Source: JACCXE01 sp963718605
GTDB taxonomy: Bacteria; Actinomycetota; Acidimicrobiia; Acidimicrobiales; JACCXE01
DNA: 64,000 nucleotides
Direction of reading: 5' to 3'
Assembly: GCA_963718605.1 (NCBI GenBank)
Contig: OY970363.1
Coordinates: 930,001 to 994,000 of the forward strand
Part shown: positions 1 through 7,083 of the stretch, one piece after another
How the letters are laid out: each line of letters opens with the position of its first letter
Numbering within the stretch: position 1 is the stretch's first letter
Notes under the pieces: generated by a model
Database searches by the model: none
Seen by the model: only the letters and a program-made list of their open reading frames with translations
What the model was told of the DNA's origin: nothing
Position numbers and translations under genes: made by a program

Positions 1-634
1 CGTAGTGGGCCGAGTGATGCAAGAAGAAGAACTTGTGGTGGATCTTCCAGAACAGGATCTTCTTCGGCAGCACGCTCGAGCAAGATTCCTTGGGCCCGAG
101 GCAGTTGTCGCCGCCGGTTTCGTAGCCGCCGACGAGCACGTAGTCGCTGCTCTCGGAGAACTCCGGTGCGAACCGGAGTTGTGCGGGTGTCGGATCCTTG
201 ATGATTGGGCCCTCGTGACCCATCTTCGGTTTGCGGCCAGACTTGGTGATGAACGCGTCAGCTGCCGCCTGAGCATCGGCCAGCACCGGCGACCCGACCT
301 TGGCCAGCTTCTTCCAACCACCGGGAAAATCGCGCAGCGCCTTGGTCACGCCGTTCGACAGGTCGGTCTGAGCCGACGAGTGAATGACTTCCTGCACCTT
401 CCAACTCGGGTCGCGACCCTTGATGCCCTGGCCGTAGAACGCCCACGTGAGCGAAAGCAACATCATCCAACCGCTCAGTCCGGCAACGGCGACGAGGAAC
501 CCGACGCGGGCCCCGAGATTGGTCGCGAGCAGCAAGTAGATGGTGCCGGGAAGGATGGCTATCGCGGTGACGATGATGAGAAAACCGCGGACTTGGGGAT
601 CCCAACTCAGTGCGCCCAAGAGGAGTTCGTGCAC
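1..634 (-). CDS. Membrane protein of the bc-complex operon, 3' end beyond the window
   Basis: I do not recognise the family. An open frame of 211 codons runs off the left edge. The GTG start at 634 overlaps the TAG of the diheme cytochrome c by one base, so the two are translationally coupled. The N-terminus has two hydrophobic segments (about residues 17-36 and 40-62), followed by a soluble part with a pair of cysteines (near residues 174 and 181) and, close to the edge, a run rich in His and Phe. Its position as last visible gene of the operon suggests an accessory or assembly subunit of the quinol-cytochrome c reductase. That role is inference from context only. Confidence 0.75.
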   Translation of the reverse strand, partial: MHELLLGALSWDPQVRGFLIIVTAIAILPGTIYLLLATNLGARVGFLVAVAGLSGWMMLLSLTWAFYGQGIKGRDPSWKVQEVIHSSAQTDLSNGVTKALRDFPGGWKKLAKVGSPVLADAQAAADAFITKSGRKPKMGHEGPIIKDPTPAQLRFAPEFSESSDYVLVGGYETGGDNCLGPKESCSSVLPKKILFWKIHHKFFFLHHSAHY

Positions 635-1605
635 TACAGGCTCCGCTCGTATTCGACGATGGCCCGGATCTGGGCCTCGGACAACATTTGACCAAAGCCC
701 GGCATGCGCCCGGTACCGACACCGCGCGCGCCGTACGGCTTTTGGTACTCCGAGCCGAGGGTGACGAACTCGATGTGCTTGAGCATGTCGGGGAACTGCC
801 GCAGCGTGACGCCATCGATCAAGCTCGGACCGAAGGCGCCGGACCCGGGGGCTTCAGGCTCGCCGTAGGACCAGCCCTTGGTGTGGCAGCGCGAGCAGAA
901 CTGATCGAACAGCGTGCCACCGTCGGTGCCCAACTTTGCCGCCGCGGCCCGCGCCTCTTTGGGGCTCAGCTGGATCGACTTGAGGTACTCGATGATGTCG
1001 GTGACCTGTTGCGCATTCATCGGGCCACCACCAGCAACACCCCACGCGGGCATCGGGGTGTTGGGCCGGCCGTAGGTGATGATCGTGTTGACTTCTTCCT
1101 CGCTGAAGCGGAGGAGGACGGTGTTGAGCGGCGGCACGGTCCACTGCACTGGCCGACTGGTGCCGCCGGCTTCGCTAAGCGCGTAGTTCGTCACGCCGCC
1201 TTGACCCTCGGATCCGTGGCAGCCGCCGCAGGCGAAGTGGCCGATGTTGCCTTCGGGGATGTCTGACGTCGTGGGTTGAAAGAGCACGAAGCCCCGATGG
1301 GCGGACCGCTTGTCGAAACCGGCGACTGCGCCCTTCTGCCGGGCCGGCTCTTTGAGCCAGTAGAGCGGCATGCCCACAACGACCACGAAAAGCATCGCGA
1401 GCGCGGCCTTCTGTGCCCGCTCCAGGCGCGGCCCTTCGAGGGCCTCGTCGTCGAAGTACGGGCGGCGATTGGGCGCGGTGCCGGCTTCGTCGCCGACCTG
1501 CTCGCCGCTCTTCTTGACCGAGAGCAAGAGGAACAATCCCCAACCGAGGACCAGCGCGACGACGAATGCGACCGCGAGGTTCTGTTGAGTTGCAGCAACA
1601 ATCAT
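634..1605 (-). CDS. qcrC: Diheme cytochrome c subunit of menaquinol-cytochrome c reductase
   Basis: Membrane-anchored c-type cytochrome that would pass electrons from the Rieske protein towards the oxidase. The 323-residue protein has a transmembrane segment near residues 12-30, a second near 68-84, and two heme-binding motifs, CGGCH at 126-130 and CSRCH at 237-241. Possible Met ligands lie in MPAW and RMPGFG. Two hemes in one subunit recall actinobacterial QcrC, but the two-helix N-terminus is different. The ATG at 1605 overlaps the TGA of the Rieske gene (ATGA). It belongs to the minus-strand operon starting at 4924. Confidence 0.9.
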   Translation of the reverse strand: MIVAATQQNLAVAFVVALVLGWGLFLLLSVKKSGEQVGDEAGTAPNRRPYFDDEALEGPRLERAQKAALAMLFVVVVGMPLYWLKEPARQKGAVAGFDKRSAHRGFVLFQPTTSDIPEGNIGHFACGGCHGSEGQGGVTNYALSEAGGTSRPVQWTVPPLNTVLLRFSEEEVNTIITYGRPNTPMPAWGVAGGGPMNAQQVTDIIEYLKSIQLSPKEARAAAAKLGTDGGTLFDQFCSRCHTKGWSYGEPEAPGSGAFGPSLIDGVTLRQFPDMLKHIEFVTLGSEYQKPYGARGVGTGRMPGFGQMLSEAQIRAIVEYERSL

Positions 1606-2450
1606 GCGCAGTGGGGCCCTTCCGCTTCCTGGCCGGTGGTGTCAGTACCGAGGGCCGGTCCCTGGATGACCTTGCCGGTGTCGACGAGCACGTTTCCGTT
1701 CTCGACCGTGACGATGAAGCGGTCGAGGCCACGGGGGGCAGGGCCACCCTTTTTCTCACCGACACGGTTGTACTTCGAACCGTGGCAGGGACACTCGAAC
1801 CACTGCGAGCTGGAACACCACGGGACACGGCAGCCGAGGTGTACGCACTTCTGGTACAGCGCGACTACGCCCTCTTCCATGCCCGTAAGCACGCCGCCCA
1901 CGTACTCCTGCTTCGCCTTCGCGAGAGCGCCGGGCGGGTACGGCGAGATGTAGGTCCGCGCCTCGGCGAAGTAGACCGGCGCCTTGTCGGCAGCCGACTT
2001 GGCGAGAATCTCTTTCACACTGCCGACGTTGATCTTGGCGCCGAACCCACCCTTGAGCGGCGGCGGCCAGAAGAATGCGAGCGCCGACGCCGCGAAGCCC
2101 GCGAGGCTGAGGCCCATCAACGTGGCGGCGCCGCGGTTGAGAAATTGGCGGCGAGTAACGGCGAGCGTTTCGGGATCGGGCGGGACAAACGGGGCGAGCG
2201 GCGCGGGCTCGGCGCTGACGGGCACGACTTCAGCGCCGCGGCGTTCGAGCATGGCGCTGCGCTCGTACGCGCGGCCGCCCAACGCGGCATCGCCGGCGAG
2301 GGCCGGGTTGGTCTTGTCCTTACGGCGCGCTTCGCCGCGTAACCGGGTGGCCGCCATGCGGTCCCGGCGCGCACCGGCCGTCGCCACAAACAGGATGGCG
2401 AGCACACCGAGGCCAACGGCCGCCAGCACGAGGATGGTCGAATTACTCAT
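1602..2450 (-). CDS. qcrA: Rieske iron-sulfur subunit of quinol-cytochrome c reductase
   Basis: High-potential [2Fe-2S] subunit, 282 residues. There is an N-terminal hydrophobic segment (about 5-26), a long linker, then a twin-arginine motif TRRQFL at 99-104 followed by a second hydrophobic segment (about 108-128), so the cluster domain is probably exported folded by Tat. Cluster ligands are in CVHLGC (202-207) and CPCHGS (220-225), with the disulfide-forming cysteines also present. It is shorter than the three-helix QcrA of mycobacteria. The gene overlaps both neighbours by four bases. Confidence 0.95.
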   Translation of the reverse strand: MSNSTILVLAAVGLGVLAILFVATAGARRDRMAATRLRGEARRKDKTNPALAGDAALGGRAYERSAMLERRGAEVVPVSAEPAPLAPFVPPDPETLAVTRRQFLNRGAATLMGLSLAGFAASALAFFWPPPLKGGFGAKINVGSVKEILAKSAADKAPVYFAEARTYISPYPPGALAKAKQEYVGGVLTGMEEGVVALYQKCVHLGCRVPWCSSSQWFECPCHGSKYNRVGEKKGGPAPRGLDRFIVTVENGNVLVDTGKVIQGPALGTDTTGQEAEGPHCA

Positions 2451-3232
2451 AGGTCGAAGATGTCGTGGATGCCCTGGCGCCAGGGAAGGATGAAGTTGAA
2501 GCCTTCACCGCGGAAGAACGATCCGATCACGGTCAGCGACGCGGTCATCATGAGGAACAGGGTCATGAGCGCGATCGCAAGCTTGCGGTTTTCCGGCTTG
2601 TTCAAGGGGTTCTTATCTACGTAGCCGGCGCTACCGAGCCCGACCATGATCACTGTCGGGATCATCACGCCGGCGACCATCGGATGGAGCATGGTCAGGA
2701 GTTCCTGGAGACCAAGGAAGTACCACGGAGCCTTGGATGGGTTCGGCGTGCGGTTGACATTGGCGGCACCGAGCAGCGGCGCGTTCACCAACGCAGAGAA
2801 GACGAGCAGGAACGCGGTGCACGCGAGCGCGGCGACGAACTCGCCGACGATGAGGTGAGGCCAGGTGTGGACCTTGTCGGTCGGAGTGGCCTTGACGTCT
2901 TGAATCGAGCCCGCCTTGACGACGGTAAGTAGGCGCTGCGTGTGACCGCTCGGCCCCGCAATCGGGAGGGCGGCGGGCGCGGGAGCAACCGCGGTGGCAA
3001 CGCCGCCACCGCTGGCGGCCACGGGTTCGCCCTCGCCGGTCTTGGCGCGGGCCGCGGCCGAGCGCTGAAGCAGGTGCGCGGGAATCTTGTTGCCGTCGTC
3101 GACCGGGGCCTCCGCGGCGGGGGCGTCGCCCGCGGGTGCATCACCCGACGGTGCGGCGGCACCTTGTTGTGCTTCGAGCGCGGCGCGCCGCTCTTGCGCT
3201 CGCTTCAGTAAATGATCAGGAATGTCAGCCAT
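2447..3232 (-). CDS. Cytochrome b C-terminal (subunit IV-like) polypeptide
   Basis: Carries the C-terminal transmembrane helices of cytochrome b as a separate 261-residue protein, like PetD of b6f complexes. Typical features are the NRTPNPSKAPWYFLGLQE region that leads into the quinol-site helix, and three to four hydrophobic helices. The first ~95 residues are a soluble Ala/Pro/Gly-rich extension holding two copies of a PxHLLxR motif (IPDHLLKR at 4-11 and IPAHLLQR further on). The start ATG at 3232 gives MADIPDHLL. It lies 14 bases downstream of the cytochrome b N-terminal gene and overlaps the Rieske start by four bases. Confidence 0.92.
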   Translation of the reverse strand: MADIPDHLLKRAQERRAALEAQQGAAAPSGDAPAGDAPAAEAPVDDGNKIPAHLLQRSAAARAKTGEGEPVAASGGGVATAVAPAPAALPIAGPSGHTQRLLTVVKAGSIQDVKATPTDKVHTWPHLIVGEFVAALACTAFLLVFSALVNAPLLGAANVNRTPNPSKAPWYFLGLQELLTMLHPMVAGVMIPTVIMVGLGSAGYVDKNPLNKPENRKLAIALMTLFLMMTASLTVIGSFFRGEGFNFILPWRQGIHDIFDL

Positions 3233-3246
3233 GCGCCTTCGCCTTC

Positions 3247-4014
3247 CTACAGCGGTCCACTGATGCCGCCGTCCTTACGGACGCGCCAGAAGTGGATAGC
3301 CATGAAGATCACGATGATGAAAGGTAATGCGAGGACATGCAGCACATAGAAGCGCAAAAGCGTGGCGGTGCTGATCTCCGCGGAGCCCAGCAATGCGAAC
3401 CGGACCTGGTCGCCTAGTACGGGCGAGTAGCCGCCCATGTTGCTGCCGACGGTGATGGCCCAAAGCGCCAGCTGATCCCACGGAAGCAGGTAGCCGGTGA
3501 AGGACAACAGCAGCGTGAGGAGCAGCAGGATGACGCCGATAACCCAGTTGAACTCGCGCGGTGCTTTGTAGGCACCGTGGTAGAAGACGCGGCTCATGTG
3601 CAGGAACACCGAGATGACCATGAGGTGGGCGGCCCATCGGTGCATGTTTCTGACTAAGAGGCCGAAGGCGATCGACGTCTGCAACGTTTTGATGTCGTCC
3701 CACGCCGCCGCCGAGGTCGGGCGGTAGAAGAACATCAGGAAGATGCCGGTGACCGTCAGCATGATGAAGAGGAAGAACGACAGGCCGCCGAGGCACAGCG
3801 TGTAGCTGACCTTGACCGCGTGGCGCTTCACCTTCACCGGGTGCAGGTGGTACAGCACCGAGTTCATGATCACGTAGGACCGGTTACGGGGGCTGTCGGT
3901 GTAGCCCTTACGGAAGATTGAGCCCGGACGGAAGATGGAGGTCCACAAGGGCCCACCCGCCATCTTTCCTCTGGCCTCTTTCAGGCGTTCCCCGGGCGTG
4001 ATCTTTGTCGCCAA
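3247..4014 (-). CDS. Cytochrome b N-terminal (b6-like) polypeptide
   Basis: Diheme b subunit of the quinol-cytochrome c reductase, 255 residues with four main transmembrane helices. Heme-ligating histidines are visible in RNMHRWAAH and in the pair VLHVLALP / MAIHFWRVRKDGG. The WDQ and GSNMGG motifs are as in cytochrome b6. The protein stops right after the RKDGG signature, exactly where b6 ends in split systems; canonical actinobacterial QcrB is a single polypeptide roughly twice this size. The gene lies between the ferredoxin (13-base gap) and the C-terminal b gene. Confidence 0.95.
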   Translation of the reverse strand: MATKITPGERLKEARGKMAGGPLWTSIFRPGSIFRKGYTDSPRNRSYVIMNSVLYHLHPVKVKRHAVKVSYTLCLGGLSFFLFIMLTVTGIFLMFFYRPTSAAAWDDIKTLQTSIAFGLLVRNMHRWAAHLMVISVFLHMSRVFYHGAYKAPREFNWVIGVILLLLTLLLSFTGYLLPWDQLALWAITVGSNMGGYSPVLGDQVRFALLGSAEISTATLLRFYVLHVLALPFIIVIFMAIHFWRVRKDGGISGPL

Positions 4015-4027
4015 TGTCCTCTCCTAC

Positions 4028-4441
4028 CTAGAACCGCATGCCATAGCCGTAGCCATGGTTTGAATCGCGTTGGTGACGGTCGCCATCACGTGGCGCCAAT
4101 CCTGTCTTGCCGAGAATGATCACGCCGGTCGGGCACCGGTCGACGCACAGGGCGCAACGGGTGCACACGTCCTCGTCCACGATGAAGACGACGTGGTCAG
4201 CCGGATCCTCGCCGGGCTGATCGGTATTGAGCGCGTCGGAGACCGTTTCCGGGCTGAGCATGTGGATGCATTTCCACGGACAGATGTCGACGCAGCCCTC
4301 GCACATGATGCATTCGGACTGGTCGATGTGAAGGAACTGCTTGGGCTTGACGGCCGACGCGAGCTCATCGGGCGACACCTCGCGCAAGGTGTAGTCGCCC
4401 GAGAAAACGGGAAGCGGTGGATTCGCGTCGGTCTTGGCCAT
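4028..4441 (-). CDS. 2[4Fe-4S] ferredoxin-like protein in the bc-complex operon
   Basis: A 137-residue protein with two bacterial-type [4Fe-4S] motifs: cysteines at 44, 47, 50 and 54, and at 93, 96, 99 and 103, each followed by Pro. A long insertion of about 35 residues separates the two clusters. There is no signal peptide, so it should be cytoplasmic. It is the second gene of the quinol-cytochrome c reductase operon, six bases after the small membrane protein. A ferredoxin here could feed or receive electrons at the cytoplasmic face of the complex, but that is inference from co-location. Confidence 0.9.
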   Translation of the reverse strand: MAKTDANPPLPVFSGDYTLREVSPDELASAVKPKQFLHIDQSECIMCEGCVDICPWKCIHMLSPETVSDALNTDQPGEDPADHVVFIVDEDVCTRCALCVDRCPTGVIILGKTGLAPRDGDRHQRDSNHGYGYGMRF

Positions 4442-4447
4442 GGGTCC

Positions 4448-4924
4448 TTACGCCTTGCGCACCAGGGGACGGCCGTACGGGGAGACCGGCGTCACATCAG
4501 CACCCTTTTCGCCGCGACGCTGGGCGATGGCGAACAACTTGAAGTGGGCCGTGAAGGCAATGCCATAGATGTTGGTCACGAGGATGTCGCGCACCGTCTG
4601 CTGGTTCACCATCAGGCGGCCGTGACCAAAGAACGTGACGCCGCCCGCCCACAGGTTGTGCCGGCGGATGCCAGGCAGGTTGTGGAACGGACCCGTCGGG
4701 ATGCCGAACACGTCGGACCGCCAGCCGAAGTCCTTGTCGCACATCGTGATGAACTGGTGCGGCACCATCGCGTAGCTCAAGTAGAAGATTGCGAAGATGT
4801 AGGTGGCCCCCGCGAACGCCTCGCCCCAGGTCATCGGGGTTCCCTTCGGGCGGCGGCGGAGATAGAGCATCGCACCGACAATGAGTGCGACATCGACAGT
4901 CACCGTTGCGAAAAACGCGACCAC
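4448..4924 (-). CDS. Conserved-looking membrane protein, first gene of the bc operon
   Basis: Unrecognised family, 158 residues. Two hydrophobic segments (about 3-23 and 34-58) are followed by a basic soluble tail containing several His, one Cys and the motif FHNLPGIRRHNLW. The GTG start at 4924 has a strong Shine-Dalgarno AGGAGGT nine bases upstream. As the leading gene of an operon encoding ferredoxin, split cytochrome b, Rieske and cytochrome c, it is probably a structural or assembly partner of that complex. A Rex operator lies about 30 bases upstream of the start. Confidence 0.8.
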   Translation of the reverse strand: MVAFFATVTVDVALIVGAMLYLRRRPKGTPMTWGEAFAGATYIFAIFYLSYAMVPHQFITMCDKDFGWRSDVFGIPTGPFHNLPGIRRHNLWAGGVTFFGHGRLMVNQQTVRDILVTNIYGIAFTAHFKLFAIAQRRGEKGADVTPVSPYGRPLVRKA

Positions 4925-4955
4925 TTCGTGGTGACCTCCTTTGCCTCAAGGCAGT

Positions 4956-4973
4956 TCGTGAATCCGTTCACAA
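4956..4973. promoter_or_regulatory. Rex operator upstream of the bc-complex operon
   Basis: The plus strand reads TCGTGAATCCGTTCACAA, a match to the known Rex consensus TTGTGAA-N4-TTCACAA at 13 of 14 half-site positions. On the minus strand a possible -10 hexamer TACACT (4978-4973) abuts it, so Rex would cover the start site of the operon beginning at 4924. Rex itself is encoded at 17091-17732. Rex releases DNA when NADH/NAD is high, so the complex should be induced when reductant accumulates. Confidence 0.8.
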
Positions 4974-5083
4974 GTGTACCGATCTCTTCCTTGCCCTAAC
5001 CAATTTCGACCGATCCGTAAGCGGGATGTGTTTATCACGCTGCCTGGGGAAAGAGCATGTTGGTGACGAGCCACGCCCCCGCC

Positions 5084-5089
5084 TACATT
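5084..5089 (+). promoter_or_regulatory. -10 element for a leaderless cytochrome c transcript
   Basis: TACATT lies seven bases before the GTG at 5097, with TTGGTG (5060-5065) 18 bases further upstream as a possible -35. The spacing puts transcription initiation at or next to the start codon, and no Shine-Dalgarno sequence is visible. Confidence 0.5.
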
Positions 5090-5096
5090 GCCCTCC

Positions 5097-5732
5097 GTGG
5101 CTGAGGTACCTGAACACCTTCTGCAGCGGTCGGCGGCCCGTCGCGCCGCGTTGACCGGCGGCGGCGACGACGCACCCGAGGCGTCCTCTACCCCGGCGGT
5201 ATCCAGCGGCGGCAGCGCCCCGGCGGCGGCTGCACCTGCGGCCGCGCCCGCGAAGGTCACGCCGACCGAACCTGCGTTTATCGAGCCCGTCGACAAGGTG
5301 GCGTTCGCACGCGTCGCGGCCGTCCGCACGCGCCGGATCCCCGCGTGGGCGATGGGCGTCTTGGCGTTGGTGCCCATGTGGGGCGTGCTGTATATCGGCG
5401 CCTTCGGGGCCCGTCCGTCCCACGAGGAAAAAGCGATTAACGGCAGCTCTCTTTACGGCAACAACTGCGCGTCCTGCCACGGCGCCACCGGCGGGGGCGG
5501 CGTGGGTCCGAAACTGTCAGGCGGCGAAGCCGTCCTCACGTTCCCGGTGATTGACGACCACGTCGCCTGGGTCACCAACGGTTCCGCGGGTGTGAAGGGC
5601 AAGGGCTACGGCGACCCGAACCGCGCCGGTGGGCAGCACATCGCGACTTCGGGCGGCATGCCGGCCTTCGGCGGCAAGCTGTCGCCCGAAGAGATCGAAG
5701 CGGTCGTCGAATACGAACGCGACGGGTTGTAG
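5097..5732 (+). CDS. Monoheme membrane-anchored cytochrome c
   Basis: Probable electron carrier between the bc complex and the caa3 oxidase. The start at GTG 5097 gives MAEVPEHLLQR, matching the N-terminus of the cytochrome b C-terminal subunit; an upstream TTG at 5088 is possible but less likely. The protein has 211 residues: a PxHLLxR motif, an Ala/Pro-rich linker, one transmembrane segment (around residues 83-103), then a heme motif CASCH and a likely Met ligand in GGMPAFGG. It lies divergent from the bc operon and four bases upstream of the flavoprotein gene. Confidence 0.9.
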   Translation: MAEVPEHLLQRSAARRAALTGGGDDAPEASSTPAVSSGGSAPAAAAPAAAPAKVTPTEPAFIEPVDKVAFARVAAVRTRRIPAWAMGVLALVPMWGVLYIGAFGARPSHEEKAINGSSLYGNNCASCHGATGGGGVGPKLSGGEAVLTFPVIDDHVAWVTNGSAGVKGKGYGDPNRAGGQHIATSGGMPAFGGKLSPEEIEAVVEYERDGL

Positions 5733-5736
5733 CCCC

Positions 5737-6984
5737 GTGGACGCCGACGTCCTCGTTGTCGGTGGGGGGCCGTCAGGCGCAGCGGCCGCGTACTGGCTCG
5801 CGGAAGCGGGCCACGACGTGGTCATGGTCGAGCGCAAGCAGTACCCGCGAGAAAAGACCTGCGGCGACGGTCTGACACCGCGCTCGGTCCGCCAACTCAA
5901 CGACATGGGCCTGGCCGAGGCGCTGACGAAGCATCACCGGTTCGACGGGTTGCGTTCGCTCGCCTTCGGTCACACGCTCGAAATGCGGTGGCCGACGCAC
6001 CCAGACTTTCCGCCCTACGGCTATGTGGTGACGCGCCACGACCTCGACCATCTGGTGGCCAAGCAAGCCGAGAAGGCCGGCGCCCGAGTCCTTGACCAGA
6101 CCGAGGCGACGGCGCCGATCGTCGAGTCGGGTTTGGTGCGCGGCGCCGTCGTGAAGCGCAAGGAGACCGGAGCCGTCGAAGAGATCCGAGCGCGCTACGT
6201 GGTCGTGGCGGACGGCTCCTTGTCGCGCTTCGGTCGGGCGCTAGGTGCATCGCGCAACAAGTCGTATCCGCAGGGGATGGCGATCCGCGGGTACTTCACG
6301 TCGGACCGTCACGCCGAGCCGTGGATTGAGTCGCACCTCGACATCCGCGACGCGCAGGGCAATGTGTTGCCCGGCTACGGCTGGATCTTCCCGGTGGGCG
6401 ACGGGCGCATCAACGTCGGCATCGGCTTGCTGTCCACGTTCCATCAGTGGAAGGCGATCAACACGACCCACCTGATGAACGAGTTCGTCGGCCACCTGCA
6501 GCGCACGTCCACCTGGGGGGCGTCGCCCGAGACGTCGTGCGGGCCGGCGACCGGTGGCCGGCTGCCGATGGCGTTCTCCGTGGGTCCGCAGGCGGGGCCG
6601 ACATGGTTGATCACGGGAGACGCCGGCGGCGCGATCAATCCCTTCAACGGCGAGGGCATCGCGTACGCGTACGAGACAGGTCGCATGGCGGCCGAGATCC
6701 TCGACGAGGCGCTGATCACAGGTTCGGGTTTGGTGCTTTCGGACTATGACCGGCGCCTGCAGGACACCTACGGCCTCTATTACAAGGTGGCCCGCGCGTT
6801 CGTGCACATCATCGGCCGCCCGGAGTTGATGCGTCTGCTCGTCGGCACCGGCATCCGCAGCCAGTCCCTCATGGAGTGGGTCTTACGGATCATGGCCAAC
6901 CTGTTGCGCCCCGACGAGTTCGGCCCCGCCGAAGCCGCGTACAAAGCCGTCGCCGCCATCGCCCGCATGGCCCCCGCCGCCTAA
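5737..6984 (+). CDS. Geranylgeranyl-reductase family FAD protein, likely menaquinone side-chain reductase
   Basis: Flavoprotein of 415 residues. It opens with an FAD-binding Rossmann motif GGGPSG at about 8-13, then the family signature PREKTCGDGLTPRSV, and has the second FAD motif GDAGGAINPFNGEGI. The GTG at 5737 is chosen because it places the Rossmann fold at the N-terminus and sits four bases after the cytochrome c stop; longer readings add a shadow peptide. The family saturates isoprenoid chains. Next to a menaquinol-oxidising chain the best candidate substrate is the menaquinone tail (MenJ-like); archaeal-lipid or chlorophyll roles are unlikely here. Confidence 0.85.
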   Translation: MDADVLVVGGGPSGAAAAYWLAEAGHDVVMVERKQYPREKTCGDGLTPRSVRQLNDMGLAEALTKHHRFDGLRSLAFGHTLEMRWPTHPDFPPYGYVVTRHDLDHLVAKQAEKAGARVLDQTEATAPIVESGLVRGAVVKRKETGAVEEIRARYVVVADGSLSRFGRALGASRNKSYPQGMAIRGYFTSDRHAEPWIESHLDIRDAQGNVLPGYGWIFPVGDGRINVGIGLLSTFHQWKAINTTHLMNEFVGHLQRTSTWGASPETSCGPATGGRLPMAFSVGPQAGPTWLITGDAGGAINPFNGEGIAYAYETGRMAAEILDEALITGSGLVLSDYDRRLQDTYGLYYKVARAFVHIIGRPELMRLLVGTGIRSQSLMEWVLRIMANLLRPDEFGPAEAAYKAVAAIARMAPAA

Positions 6985-7083
6985 CCCTCTCCGACCGGGT
7001 GTGACCGATGTCACGCCGGACAGCTTGGAATCGGGAAGCCGCCGGACCTTTACTGGCGTTGAAACCCGCAAAGGGGAGGTCTC

